DNA of 64,000 nt from positions 164,615 to 228,614 of the forward strand of contig QCMT01000001.1 in NCBI GenBank assembly GCA_003213625.1, read 5' to 3'. Source of the DNA: OCS155 cluster bacterium AG-422-J23 (GTDB lineage Bacteria; Actinomycetota; Acidimicrobiia; Actinomarinales; Actinomarinaceae). Below, piece by piece: positions 27,204 through 37,472 of the stretch. Under the pieces are notes generated by a model. It worked only from the letters and a program-made list of their open reading frames with translations, was not told the DNA's origin and did not search any database. Positions within the stretch are counted from its first letter, which is position 1; each line of letters begins with the position of its first letter. Both the position numbers and the translations under genes were made by a program.

Positions 27204-29197
27204 AAAAATTTAAAGTCATTTCAGAATTTACACCCAAAGGAGATCAACCTGCTGCAATCAAAAAACTAAAAAATGGTATAGACAATAATATTGACTTTCA
27301 AACATTAATGGGGATTACAGGTTCTGGAAAATCTGCAACTATTGCATGGCTTATAGAGGAAATTCAGAAACCCACTCTTGTTTTGGCACCAAACAAAGCT
27401 TTGGCTGCACAACTAGCAAATGAGTTTAAACAATTTTTTCCTGAAAACAGAGTTGAGTACTTTGTTTCATACTATGACTATTACCAACCAGAAGCATATG
27501 TACCTCGAACTGATACATTTATTGAAAAAGATGCAAACATAAATGAGGAAATAGACAGGTTAAGACACGCTGCTACAAGTGCTCTACTTTTGAGAAATGA
27601 TGTTATAGTAGTTTCCTCTGTTTCTTGTATTTATGGACTTGGTTCTCCTAAAGAATATAAAAATAAAATAATCCCAATAATCCAAGGTAATGAATTTGAT
27701 TTAGATGATTTGATAAGTCAGCTTATAAAACAACAATATATTAGAAATGACCTTGTTGTAACAAGAGGAACATTTAGATTAAAAGGTGATACTTTGGATA
27801 TATTTCCCGTCTATGAGGAAACAATATTTAGAGTTGAATTTTACGGTGATGAAATTGAGAAAATATCACGTATTGATCCAGTAACTGGTGAAATACTTGA
27901 AAAACTGAGTGAGTTAGCAATATTCCCAGCATCTCATTACGTGACATCTGATGATGAAAGAAAAAGTGCATTAAAAGAAATTGAAAATGATTTATCTAAG
28001 CAAATTGCAAAGTTTGAGAGTGAAAATAAGTTATTAGAGGCACAGCGTATAAAACAAAGAACAATGTTTGATTTAGAAATGTTAACTGAATTAGGTGTAT
28101 GTTCTGGAATTGAAAATTATTCAAGATATTTTGACGGAAGAAAACCTGGTGAAGCACCATATACATTGATCGATTTTTTCCCGAAAGATTTTTTAATGGT
28201 TGTTGATGAAAGTCATATTGCAATACCTCAGATTAGAGGCCAATATGAAGGTGATAAATCAAGAAAATCAACACTTGTAGATTATGGATTTAGACTGCCA
28301 GCTGCATTGGACAATCGACCATTAAAATTTGATGAGTGGAAAAATAAAGTAAGCTCAACTGTTTTAGTTTCAGCTACTCCTGGAAAATGGGAAAACAAAA
28401 ATTCTGAAATTTTTATTGAGCAAATTATTAGGCCTACGGGTTTATTAGATCCAAATATTTTTGTTAGACCAACCAAAAATCAAATTGAAGATTTGTTAAG
28501 TGAGATAAAATCAGTAATTGATAACGGCAATAGAGTATTAGTCACGACTCTTACTAAAAAAATGAGTGAGGCACTAAGTGACTATTTTTTAAAAATGGGA
28601 ATTAAAACAAGATATCTTCATTCGGACATAGATACTTTAGAAAGAATTGAAATCCTAAGAGATTTAAGAAAAGGTGAATTTGATGTTTTAGTTGGTATTA
28701 ATTTACTCAGAGAGGGATTAGATTTACCAGAAGTTCAATTGGTAGCCATTATGGATGCTGATAAAGAAGGCTTTTTAAGATCTGAGACCAGTCTTATACA
28801 AACAGTAGGAAGAGCTGCAAGAAACAAAGATGGATATGTGATTATGTACGCTGATAAAGTTACAGACTCTATAACTAAATCTGTTAATGAGACAAAAAGA
28901 CGAAGAGAAATCCAAAAACTACATAATGAGAAATACAATATCAATCCCACTACGGTAAAAAAAGAAATCACTGATATTTTAGAAATAGTTGAGAGAAATA
29001 GACCTTCTAAAGAAGATATTTCTTTTAGAACAAACATAAATTTAAAAAATGCATCGAGAGAAGATTTATACAAAATTTCAAAAGACATAGAAAAAGAAAT
29101 GAAAGTAGCTGCAGATTTATTAGAATTTGAGGTCGCTGCTAGATTAAGAGACGAATTAAAAGACATAAAAAAAGAAATTATGGAGCTTCCTAGTTAA
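27200..29197 (+). CDS. uvrB: Excinuclease ABC subunit B
   Basis: UvrB is the damage-verification helicase of nucleotide excision repair. The 665-aa protein has the Walker A MGITGSGKSATIA, the beta-hairpin region YYDYYQPEAYVP, the VVDESHIAIPQ box, and helicase motifs V and VI: GINLLREGLDLPEV and LIQTVGRAARNKDG. The C-terminal UVR motif (LLEFEVAARLRDEL) interacts with UvrC. It is between coaE and uvrA with 4-nt and 1-nt overlaps, so UvrB, UvrA and UvrC are made from one message. Confidence 0.97.
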   Translation: MKKFKVISEFTPKGDQPAAIKKLKNGIDNNIDFQTLMGITGSGKSATIAWLIEEIQKPTLVLAPNKALAAQLANEFKQFFPENRVEYFVSYYDYYQPEAYVPRTDTFIEKDANINEEIDRLRHAATSALLLRNDVIVVSSVSCIYGLGSPKEYKNKIIPIIQGNEFDLDDLISQLIKQQYIRNDLVVTRGTFRLKGDTLDIFPVYEETIFRVEFYGDEIEKISRIDPVTGEILEKLSELAIFPASHYVTSDDERKSALKEIENDLSKQIAKFESENKLLEAQRIKQRTMFDLEMLTELGVCSGIENYSRYFDGRKPGEAPYTLIDFFPKDFLMVVDESHIAIPQIRGQYEGDKSRKSTLVDYGFRLPAALDNRPLKFDEWKNKVSSTVLVSATPGKWENKNSEIFIEQIIRPTGLLDPNIFVRPTKNQIEDLLSEIKSVIDNGNRVLVTTLTKKMSEALSDYFLKMGIKTRYLHSDIDTLERIEILRDLRKGEFDVLVGINLLREGLDLPEVQLVAIMDADKEGFLRSETSLIQTVGRAARNKDGYVIMYADKVTDSITKSVNETKRRREIQKLHNEKYNINPTTVKKEITDILEIVERNRPSKEDISFRTNINLKNASREDLYKISKDIEKEMKVAADLLEFEVAARLRDELKDIKKEIMELPS

Positions 29198-32007
29198 TGA
29201 AAAATGAGTATTTAAAAGTAAAAGGTGCAAAAGAGCATAATCTAAAAGATATCAGTGTTGATATACCTAAAAATCAATTGGTAGTAATAACAGGCTTATC
29301 AGGCTCAGGAAAATCTTCCTTAGCTTTTGACACAATCTATGCAGAAGGCCAAAGAAGATATGTTGAAAGTTTATCTGCATATGCACGTCAATTTCTTGGA
29401 CAAATGGAAAAACCAAATGTCGAACAGATTGAAGGATTATCTCCAGCAATAGCAATTGATCAAAAAACGTCTTCAAGAAGTCCTAGATCAACAGTTGGAA
29501 CTGTGACTGAAATCCATGACTATTTAAGGCTTTTGTGGGCAAGAATAGGGATTAGTTATTGTCCAAATTGTGGATCAAAAATCGAGAAACAATCAACTGA
29601 TTTTATTGTAAATCAAATTTTAGAGATTGGAGAAGACATAAATGTAGAGATACTTGCACCAGTTGTAAAATCACGAAAAGGTGAATTTGAAACATTGTTT
29701 AAAGATCTTCTAAAACAAGGGTTCAGTAGAGCTTATGTTGACGGGGAACTTATAAGACTAGATGAAGCCAAACGACTAGATAGATATTTTAATCACAACA
29801 TATCAGTTGTTGTTGATAGAGTAAAAATAAAAAAAACAGGTGGTAGGAGATTACCACAATCTGTGGAAGCAGCAATAAATTTAACAAATGGTTTGATAGA
29901 TGTAAAAATCGATGAAGAAATTAAAAACTTTAGTCAAAATCTTGGCTGTAAAGAATGCGGAACTTCTTATGGAAAACTTGAACCCAGAGATTTTTCATTC
30001 AACTCACCATTTGGTGCTTGTGAGTCATGCAATGGGATTGGTATTAATTATGAAATAGATGAAAACTTGCTTATTAAGGATTCCGAGCAAGCAATTGATG
30101 ACAATGTTTTTCCTGAAATGTCAAAGAGAAAATATTTTCGTGCTCAAATATATGGTGTTTGCGAATATTTCAATATACCTAGAAATATTCCATATAAAGA
30201 TTTATCCGACAATGATAAATATATACTTCTGTTTGGATCAGATGGTATAAAAACTCCAATCAGATATACAAACAGATTTGGAAATTCCAGAACATGGGAA
30301 AGAGCTTTTCCAGGAGTAATCCCATTGTTTAAAAAAATATACGAAGAAACTGACTCAGACCATAGAAGAGAATATTATATGCAATTTATGAGAGAATTGC
30401 CATGTAGCGATTGTGAAGGTGAAAGATTAAACTCACGGTCAAGAAATGTAAAAGTAAAATCATTAACACTTGGAGAGTTTAATAAATTATCAATTCAAAA
30501 AGCCAGCGAAATAATTCAAAACCTCAAACTTACAGGAAACGAAAAAGAAATAGCTGAGACAATACTAAGGGAAATAAATGAAAGATTGCTTTTTCTTAAT
30601 GAAGTCGGACTGAGTTATTTACAGTTAAATAGAGGTGCCGCAACTTTATCTGGCGGTGAAGCGCAAAGGATAAGATTAGCCACTCAAATAGGATCCGGTT
30701 TGACGGGTGTGCTCTATGTTTTGGATGAGCCCTCCATAGGCCTTCACCAGTCTGATAACAAAAAATTAATAGAAACTTTACTTAGGTTAAAGAATTTAGG
30801 AAATACAGTGCTTGTTGTTGAGCATGATGAAGAAACAATGAGGAGTTCAGACTTTATTATTGATATCGGTTGGGGAGCAGGTGAAGAAGGTGGAAATATA
30901 GTTGCCACTGGTGACTGTGAATCAATATCCAAAAATAAAAAATCTATTACTGGTCAATACTTATCAGGAAAACAAATTGTTCCATATCCCAAAAATAGAA
31001 GAAAAGGTAACAATGAAAAAATTGTTGTAAGAGGAGCAAAAGAAAATAACCTAAAGAATTTAACAGCTGAATTTCCATTAGGAAAATTTATTTCGGTTAC
31101 AGGTGTGTCTGGAAGCGGAAAATCCACTCTTGTCTCAGAAATTCTATCAAAAGCAATTCAAAACGAATTTAATCGTAAAAACTGGAATCCTCCGGGTATT
31201 CATAAAAGCATTAGTGGATTAAATTATATTGACAAGTTAATTGAAATAGATCAATCTCCAATTGGTCGTACACCAAGATCAAATCCTGCTACTTATTCAG
31301 GAGTATTTGACATGATACGTTCTTTATATTCTCAAACTGAAGAAGCAAAGATTAGAGGATATAAACCTGGTAGGTTCTCATTTAATGTTCCTGGTGGAAG
31401 GTGCGAGCTCTGTAAGGGAGACGGGACTATTAAAGTTGAGATGTATTTTCTACCTGATGTCTATGTAATGTGTGAAGATTGTAACGGTTCAAGATATAAC
31501 AATGAAACTTTAAATATTCGTTGGAAAGGTAATACTATTGCTGATATATTAAATTCAACTGTTGAAAATTCACTGAAAATCTTTGAAAACCAACCCCAAA
31601 TTTCAAGAATAATTAAAACATTAGATGATGTTGGATTGTCATATATTACATTAGGACAATCAGCTACGACTTTGTCTGGTGGTGAAGCACAGAGAGTAAA
31701 GCTTGCAAAAGAATTAAGTAAGAGATCAACAGGAAGAACTATGTATATCTTAGATGAGCCTACAACAGGTTTACATTTTGCTGATGTTCAAAAGCTTTTA
31801 GAAGTTTTACATATGCTTGTTGACAAAGGCAATACAGTATTAGTCATTGAACACAATCTAGATGTAATTAAAAACTCTGATTGGGTAATTGACTTAGGTC
31901 CTGAGGGAGGAGAAAATGGTGGAAAAATTGTCTCAGAGGGTACACCTGAAAGTATCGCTACTGATAAAACCTCTCTGACAGGGCATCATTTAAAGTCAGT
32001 CTTATAA
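29197..32007 (+). CDS. uvrA: Excinuclease ABC subunit A
   Basis: UvrA is the ABC-type ATPase that finds DNA damage. The 936-aa protein has two ATPase modules: Walker A GLSGSGKSSLAF near residue 35 and GVSGSGKSTLVSE near residue 640, each paired with an LSGGEAQR signature (LSGGEAQRIRLA and LSGGEAQRVKLA). Zinc-finger cysteines occur as CPNC, CKEC...CESC and CELC...CEDC; the first CPNC has no obvious partner pair, as in many homologues. The start is ATG 29197, 1 nt inside the uvrB stop. Confidence 0.97.
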   Translation: MKNEYLKVKGAKEHNLKDISVDIPKNQLVVITGLSGSGKSSLAFDTIYAEGQRRYVESLSAYARQFLGQMEKPNVEQIEGLSPAIAIDQKTSSRSPRSTVGTVTEIHDYLRLLWARIGISYCPNCGSKIEKQSTDFIVNQILEIGEDINVEILAPVVKSRKGEFETLFKDLLKQGFSRAYVDGELIRLDEAKRLDRYFNHNISVVVDRVKIKKTGGRRLPQSVEAAINLTNGLIDVKIDEEIKNFSQNLGCKECGTSYGKLEPRDFSFNSPFGACESCNGIGINYEIDENLLIKDSEQAIDDNVFPEMSKRKYFRAQIYGVCEYFNIPRNIPYKDLSDNDKYILLFGSDGIKTPIRYTNRFGNSRTWERAFPGVIPLFKKIYEETDSDHRREYYMQFMRELPCSDCEGERLNSRSRNVKVKSLTLGEFNKLSIQKASEIIQNLKLTGNEKEIAETILREINERLLFLNEVGLSYLQLNRGAATLSGGEAQRIRLATQIGSGLTGVLYVLDEPSIGLHQSDNKKLIETLLRLKNLGNTVLVVEHDEETMRSSDFIIDIGWGAGEEGGNIVATGDCESISKNKKSITGQYLSGKQIVPYPKNRRKGNNEKIVVRGAKENNLKNLTAEFPLGKFISVTGVSGSGKSTLVSEILSKAIQNEFNRKNWNPPGIHKSISGLNYIDKLIEIDQSPIGRTPRSNPATYSGVFDMIRSLYSQTEEAKIRGYKPGRFSFNVPGGRCELCKGDGTIKVEMYFLPDVYVMCEDCNGSRYNNETLNIRWKGNTIADILNSTVENSLKIFENQPQISRIIKTLDDVGLSYITLGQSATTLSGGEAQRVKLAKELSKRSTGRTMYILDEPTTGLHFADVQKLLEVLHMLVDKGNTVLVIEHNLDVIKNSDWVIDLGPEGGENGGKIVSEGTPESIATDKTSLTGHHLKSVL

Positions 32008-33818
32008 TGCAAAAAATAGATATCAAAGAAATTCCTACAAGTCCAGGTATTTATATTTTCAAAGATGAGTATGAAGAACCTTTATATGTTGGAAAAGCCA
32101 AAAATCTAAGAAAAAGAGTTCCATCATACTTTAGAGAAAAATCTTCTTGGAAAATAAAAAGACTTGTTGCTGAATCAAAAGACTTAAGTTTTGTTGTATC
32201 TAAAAATGAGGCAGATGCATTACTTGCTGAGTATTCTTTTATTCAAGAATATAAACCAAAGTACAATGTACAGTTCAAAGATGACAAATCCTATCCATAC
32301 GTGACGTTATCCAATGAAGAATGGCCTAGGGCATATATATCAAGAATAATAAGTCAAAGAAATAAAAACTTTGGACCGTTCCCTTTTATCGGCTCAGCTA
32401 GGCGTTCTCTAGATCATTTAATAAATATATTTCCTGTAAGGACTTGTTCTAAAAATGTCTTTGAAAGACACCAAAAACTAGAAAAAGCTTGCTTGCTCTA
32501 TGACATCAAAAAATGTGCAGGACCATGTATTGGTGCTATAAGTGAAACAGATTATAAAGAATTAACAGGTAAATTAGAAAATTTTTATTCTGGTAAGTCA
32601 GATCAGTATATTGATGAAAAAGTAAATGAAATGATGACATTCTCTAAAAATCAAGAATATGAAAAAGCACAACAAGCAAAAAATATCATATCGCATCTTG
32701 AAAACGCAAGAACTACACAAACACTCATGGTTGCTGATAAAAAATCTGTCGATGTAGTGGGTATTGATATAAGCAATTTTGACGTTGTGATTTCATGTCT
32801 ATTGATTAGAAATGGGAGAATAATTGGAGAGGTTAAAAAGACACTTGAACCAATTGATACAGAGCAGTACGAAGAATATCTACCACAAATTATTCTTTCA
32901 ATTTTCTCAGAAAACCAACCATCAGATGAAATATTGGTGAGTCATAATTTTCCTTTTGTGGAAACAGTACAGAAAAGTTTATCAGAAAAATGGGATAAAA
33001 GTATCGTGTTAAAAACACCGGTCAAGGGATGGAAAAAAGATCTTCTTGAAACTGCAATTTTAGATGCAAAAGAAATTAGAAGAGTTGTAAATTTTAGAAG
33101 AAGAACAGATCTTGAGTTCAGATCTCAATCTTTAGAGCAGTTAAGAAATAATCTAGACCTTAAACAGATTCCTTTTCGTATTGAAGCTTTCGATATCTCA
33201 AATTTAGGTGCCGAATACAGAGCTGGATCAATGGTTGTAATGGATGATGGAATTTGTAAACCTTCTATGTACCGCAAATTCCATATAAAATCATTTACTG
33301 GTCAGGATGATTTTAAATCCATGGAAGAAGTTTTGTTCAGAAGATTAAAGAGACTAATAAAACCTGATGAAAAAGATAAAAGTTTCAAACGTAAACCCGA
33401 CTTAATTCTAATTGATGGTGGTAAAGGCCAATTATCATCTGCAAAAAGTGTAATTGATCATTTTGAGTTAGATATTGAAGTAATTGGTTTAGCTAAAAAG
33501 TTCGAGGAGATTTTTAAACCTAATCGTAAAGACCCATTTATTCTTGATAAAAGTTCTGAATCAATGTTTTTATTACAAAATATAAGAGATGAAGCACATA
33601 GATTTGCAATTACCGAAAATAGAAGACTAAGAATAAAAAATTTTGATGATCAAACATTATTGAGTATTAATGGCGTTGGCGTTAAATCATCAGATATCTT
33701 ATTAAAGAGGTTTAAGGACGTTTCTAGGCTCTCAAAAGCCACATATGAGGAGCTGAGAGAAGTAGTTTCAGATAGTATAGCGAGGAAAGTATATTCATAT
33801 TTCAATGGTGATTTTTAG
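32007..33818 (+). CDS. uvrC: Excinuclease ABC subunit C
   Basis: UvrC makes the two incisions around a lesion. The 603-aa protein has the N-terminal GIY-YIG nuclease (PGIYIF, EPLYVGKAKNLRKR), a cysteine pair region (CLLYDIKKCAGPC), a UVR motif (YEKAQQAKNIISHLE), the RNase H-like C-terminal nuclease (IEAFDISNLGAEYRAG, LILIDGGKGQL, DEAHRFAI) and a terminal helix-hairpin-helix (INGVGVKSSDILLKRF). It starts 1 nt inside uvrA and ends the polA-to-uvrC block. Confidence 0.97.
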   Translation: MQKIDIKEIPTSPGIYIFKDEYEEPLYVGKAKNLRKRVPSYFREKSSWKIKRLVAESKDLSFVVSKNEADALLAEYSFIQEYKPKYNVQFKDDKSYPYVTLSNEEWPRAYISRIISQRNKNFGPFPFIGSARRSLDHLINIFPVRTCSKNVFERHQKLEKACLLYDIKKCAGPCIGAISETDYKELTGKLENFYSGKSDQYIDEKVNEMMTFSKNQEYEKAQQAKNIISHLENARTTQTLMVADKKSVDVVGIDISNFDVVISCLLIRNGRIIGEVKKTLEPIDTEQYEEYLPQIILSIFSENQPSDEILVSHNFPFVETVQKSLSEKWDKSIVLKTPVKGWKKDLLETAILDAKEIRRVVNFRRRTDLEFRSQSLEQLRNNLDLKQIPFRIEAFDISNLGAEYRAGSMVVMDDGICKPSMYRKFHIKSFTGQDDFKSMEEVLFRRLKRLIKPDEKDKSFKRKPDLILIDGGKGQLSSAKSVIDHFELDIEVIGLAKKFEEIFKPNRKDPFILDKSSESMFLLQNIRDEAHRFAITENRRLRIKNFDDQTLLSINGVGVKSSDILLKRFKDVSRLSKATYEELREVVSDSIARKVYSYFNGDF

Positions 33819-33890
33819 ATTATTTTGTACCAAACAATAATAAATTTTTCCATGTAAACAGAGGGCAATTAGAATATCATTAGATTAAAT

Positions 33891-34757
33891 ATGGTATCAA
33901 AACGCCCTGAAGTATTATTACTAGTTGGAATGTCGGGAGCTGGTCGCTCTGCAAGTGCTAATGTTTTCGAAGATCTTGGTTATTACGTGATTGAAAATTT
34001 ACCAACCAATTTAATTCAATCAGTTGTTGAATCCAATGATGTTGCTGAAACAAACAAGCAATTAGTTTTAACTGTAGATGCTAAGGAGAGCTCATCACAA
34101 AGTGAGCTAACAAAAAGTCTTGATAGGCTAAGTCAGTCTGGTGTGTTAACCAGAGTAATATTCTTGGATGCTGACAACGATACGCTTATAGAAAGATATG
34201 AAGAAAATAGACGTCCTCATCCAATGGCAAAGGACTCATTAGAACAATCTGTTAAAAATGAAAGAGAATTACTCAAGCCTATAAGAGAATTGGCTGATTT
34301 GGTTATTGATACATCTGATATGAATGTCCATGATTTAAGAAAAAGAATTATTGAAGGATTTCAAGGCACCGCCAGTAGTCAAGATCTAAAAATTTCTGTT
34401 ACATCATTTGGATTTAAAAATGGATCTCCAAGGGACGCCGATTTGGTATTAGACGTTAGATTTCTTCCTAATCCACACTGGAGAGACGAGTTAAGAGATT
34501 CAACCGGACAAGCCCCTATGGTTAGAAATTATGTTCTCTCATTTGAAGATGCTCAAACATTTCTTGATAAAACCAAAGATATGATTGATTTCCTTCTACC
34601 TCGTTTTACATCTGAAGGAAAGTCATATGTAGGTATTGCAATAGGCTGTACAGGTGGAAAGCATAGAAGTGTTGTTATGACTGAAGAAATTGGCAAATGG
34701 TTAAAAAGTGATGGTAAGGACGCAGTGATTATTCATAGAGATATGAAAGAATCATAA
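33891..34757 (+). CDS. rapZ: RapZ/YvcJ-family nucleotide-binding protein
   Basis: A P-loop protein of the RapZ (YvcJ) family; in E. coli it acts as an RNase adaptor for glmS regulation, while in Actinobacteria its role is unclear. The 288-aa protein has a Walker A with Arg in place of Lys (GMSGAGRSASA, as in other Actinobacteria), the family VIENLPTNL segment, DADNDTLIERYEENRRPHP, and C-terminal SFGFKNGSPRDADLVLDVRFLPNPHW plus IGCTGGKHRSVV. The usual partners yvcK and whiA, normally directly downstream, are missing here; pgk follows. Confidence 0.93.
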   Translation: MVSKRPEVLLLVGMSGAGRSASANVFEDLGYYVIENLPTNLIQSVVESNDVAETNKQLVLTVDAKESSSQSELTKSLDRLSQSGVLTRVIFLDADNDTLIERYEENRRPHPMAKDSLEQSVKNERELLKPIRELADLVIDTSDMNVHDLRKRIIEGFQGTASSQDLKISVTSFGFKNGSPRDADLVLDVRFLPNPHWRDELRDSTGQAPMVRNYVLSFEDAQTFLDKTKDMIDFLLPRFTSEGKSYVGIAIGCTGGKHRSVVMTEEIGKWLKSDGKDAVIIHRDMKES

Positions 34758-34792
34758 TTGTTTAATTTAGATTACATTATTATCTTCAAAAA

Positions 34793-35959
34793 ATGAACAA
34801 GGTAAATAATCATACTGATTTAGGAGACGTTTTAATTAGGTCAGATTTAAATGTACCTATGATAAATAATGAAATTACTGACAAATTTAGAATTTCTAAA
34901 TCAATGAATATTATTAATAGTATTTATGAATCCTCAAGAACAATTACTTTTACAAGTCATCTTGGTAGGCCGAATAATAGTGACCCAAAATTTTCACTTA
35001 TTAAAATAGCTGATGCAATGTCAGAGTTACTAGATAACGAAAAAGTAATGTTTATTGATGCAATTCACGGCTCAAAAGTTGAGGAGGCAATAAAAAATCA
35101 AAAATCAAAAATATTTCTTCTTGAAAACCTGCGATTTGATGAAGGCGAAATAAATAATAGTTTAGATTTTGCTGCAAATGTAACAAAGCCTTTTCAAACA
35201 TACATTTTTGACGCATTTGGGGCAGCTCATAGAGAACATGCATCAGTTGTAAGCTTTGGAAATTACCTAAACTCTTATCAAGGACCACTGGTAAGCGAAG
35301 AATTAAAGGAATTAAACAAAATATTAGATACAAATAAATCTGGATATTCGGTTTTACTTGGAGGTGCAAAAATATCAGATAAGTTATCTTTAATTGAGAA
35401 TTTACTTCCAAAAGTAGAAAAATTAATGATCGGTGGAGGAATGTGTTTCACATTTCTAAAAGCACTAGGTTATGAAATTGGCAATTCGATTTTTGAAGAA
35501 TCGTTTGTTGCAAAAGCTAAATTTTTAATGGATTCAAAGTACGGAGAAAAAATAGTATTACCTACTGATTTTGGAGTTACTGAATCTATTGAAAGTAATA
35601 TTCGATCAAATATAAAAGTTGAAGATTTCCAAGAAAACCATATTGGAGTAGATATCGGAAATGAAACGATGTCTGAATTTTCAAGTATATTAAATGCTTC
35701 AAAATATATTTTTTGGAATGGGCCGATGGGTATTTTTGAAATTGATGAATACAGTACTGGTACGAGAGAAATTACAAAAGTTATATCAATGACTCAAGCA
35801 TATTCCTCTGTTGGAGGAGGAGACTCTGTGAGTGCTATCAACAAGTTTTCTGACAGGAAAAAGTTTAATCATATTTCTACTGGTGGTGGAGCCTCCCTAG
35901 AGTTTTTAGAAGGTAAAAAATTACCGGGAGTTAACATTTATAAACCACTTATAATTTGA
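34793..35959 (+). CDS. pgk: Phosphoglycerate kinase
   Basis: Pgk makes ATP from 1,3-bisphosphoglycerate in glycolysis. The 388-aa protein shows RSDLNVPM (substrate-binding Asp/Asn), TFTSHLGRPN, IFLLENLRF, FDAFGAAHREHASV, LLGGAKISDKL, the NGPMGIFE segment and the C-terminal GGGDSVSA (nucleotide site). The start ATG 34793 follows a 35-nt gap after rapZ. It overlaps or nearly abuts tpiA (ATG 3 nt downstream) and gap is not adjacent. Confidence 0.96.
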   Translation: MNKVNNHTDLGDVLIRSDLNVPMINNEITDKFRISKSMNIINSIYESSRTITFTSHLGRPNNSDPKFSLIKIADAMSELLDNEKVMFIDAIHGSKVEEAIKNQKSKIFLLENLRFDEGEINNSLDFAANVTKPFQTYIFDAFGAAHREHASVVSFGNYLNSYQGPLVSEELKELNKILDTNKSGYSVLLGGAKISDKLSLIENLLPKVEKLMIGGGMCFTFLKALGYEIGNSIFEESFVAKAKFLMDSKYGEKIVLPTDFGVTESIESNIRSNIKVEDFQENHIGVDIGNETMSEFSSILNASKYIFWNGPMGIFEIDEYSTGTREITKVISMTQAYSSVGGGDSVSAINKFSDRKKFNHISTGGGASLEFLEGKKLPGVNIYKPLII

Positions 35960-35961
35960 TA

Positions 35962-36726
35962 ATGAAAAAAATAATTATTGGAAACTGGAAGCTAAATTTA
36001 GATCATTTAGAGGCTATACAGCTTTTCCAAAAATTAAATTATTCACTAAACAACGATGTAGACAAGAAAATTGATATTGTTGTTGCCCCTTCATTTACTT
36101 CACTTAGGTCTATTCAAACAATAATTGAAGCAGATAAATTAAATTTATTTTTATCATCTCAAAACGTTTCGGAGTTTGTTGAGGGAGCATATACTGGTGA
36201 AGTTTCATCCGAACAGTTAATAAAATTAAAAGTTTCTTATTGTATTGTTGGTCATTCTGAAAGAAGAGAGCATTTTAAAGAAACAGACGAGTCAATTAAT
36301 CTAAAGGTCCATAATTTAGTAAACAAGAAGATCACTCCAATAATTTGTTTTGGCGAAAGTATTGAGCAAAGAAATAGTGGTAAGTATTTGGATTACATTA
36401 TTAAACAAGTTGATAGTGCAACAAAAGGACTTAGAAAAGATAAGGTTGACGAGATAGTTTTTGCTTATGAACCAATATGGGCAATTGGAACAGGGGAGAC
36501 GGCATCATTACAAGATATTATTGAAGTAGTTTCTGAAGTTAAAAAATTTATCGAGTCTAAGCCTTTTTATAATGAAGAAAAAATAAAATTCGTATACGGA
36601 GGTAGTGTCTCACCAAATAATTCAGAGGAGATTTTAAACTCTAATATTATTAATGGAGCCTTGGTAGGTGGAGCATCACTCGACGTAGATCAATTCGTTA
36701 AAATAATTGAATCAATTGAATTATGA
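35962..36726 (+). CDS. tpiA: Triosephosphate isomerase
   Basis: TpiA interconverts DHAP and glyceraldehyde-3-phosphate. Active-site residues are all present: GNWKLN (Lys10), IVGHSERREHF (catalytic His), YEPIWAIGTGE (catalytic Glu), and the phosphate loop YGGSVSPNN and NGALVGGASL. I chose ATG 35962 (254 aa); an in-frame TTG at 35956 would add two residues. It overlaps gpmA by 4 nt. Confidence 0.96.
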   Translation: MKKIIIGNWKLNLDHLEAIQLFQKLNYSLNNDVDKKIDIVVAPSFTSLRSIQTIIEADKLNLFLSSQNVSEFVEGAYTGEVSSEQLIKLKVSYCIVGHSERREHFKETDESINLKVHNLVNKKITPIICFGESIEQRNSGKYLDYIIKQVDSATKGLRKDKVDEIVFAYEPIWAIGTGETASLQDIIEVVSEVKKFIESKPFYNEEKIKFVYGGSVSPNNSEEILNSNIINGALVGGASLDVDQFVKIIESIEL

Positions 36727-37469
36727 ATTTAATTTTTGTAAGACATGGGCAAAGTGTTTGGAATTTAGAGAATAAATTTACTGGGTGGGTTGATGTAGGA
36801 TTATCAGATAATGGGGTAAAAGAAGCATCAAATGCTGGCGGTGTGTTAATTAATGAAAAATTCATCCCAGATATTTGCTTTACGTCGTTCCTAAAAAGAT
36901 CTATAGACACTGCTGATATTTTGTTAAATAAATATGAAAACAAGTTAAATGACAATTTTCAATCGATTAGAGATTGGAGGTTAAATGAGCGTCATTATGG
37001 ATCTCTACAAGGCTTAGATAAATTAGAAACTGCAAAAAAATTTGGAGAAGAGAAGGTCCTTCAATGGAGACGAAGTTTTAATATTAAGCCACCACTAGCA
37101 AGTGAGAATTCAGAATTTGATCCAAATAATGATGATTTATATAAGGATATTGATATTGAATTACCACTTGGAGAATCATTAGAGGATGTTGTATCAAGAG
37201 TAGAAAAGACATTGGAAACAATCATTGACAAAGCAAAAAATAACAATGTTTTAGTCGTTGCACACGGTAATAGTATTAGAGCGATTTTGAAGATAGTTGA
37301 AGATATTTCAGATAAAGATATTGTTAATGTAAATATCCCAACTGGAATACCATTGGCATTTAATGTTCAAGATGATAAAGTATCTAAAATTGGTTATCTT
37401 GGTGAACAAGAACAAATTAAAAAATTACAAAAAGAAGTTGAACAACAATCTAGAATAACAAAGGGTTAA
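36723..37469 (+). CDS. gpmA: 2,3-bisphosphoglycerate-dependent phosphoglycerate mutase
   Basis: A histidine phosphatase-type mutase interconverting 3- and 2-phosphoglycerate. The 248-aa protein has the phosphorylated His in RHGQSVWNLENKFTGW (His8), NERHYGSLQGLDK, and the second His in VVAHGNSIRAI. Length and motifs match dPGM (GpmA). Placement between tpiA and secG gives an unbroken lower-glycolysis operon pgk-tpiA-gpmA, with gpmA adjacent to secG where other Actinobacteria have ppc or nothing. Confidence 0.96.
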   Translation: MNLIFVRHGQSVWNLENKFTGWVDVGLSDNGVKEASNAGGVLINEKFIPDICFTSFLKRSIDTADILLNKYENKLNDNFQSIRDWRLNERHYGSLQGLDKLETAKKFGEEKVLQWRRSFNIKPPLASENSEFDPNNDDLYKDIDIELPLGESLEDVVSRVEKTLETIIDKAKNNNVLVVAHGNSIRAILKIVEDISDKDIVNVNIPTGIPLAFNVQDDKVSKIGYLGEQEQIKKLQKEVEQQSRITKG

Positions 37470-37472
37470 TTT

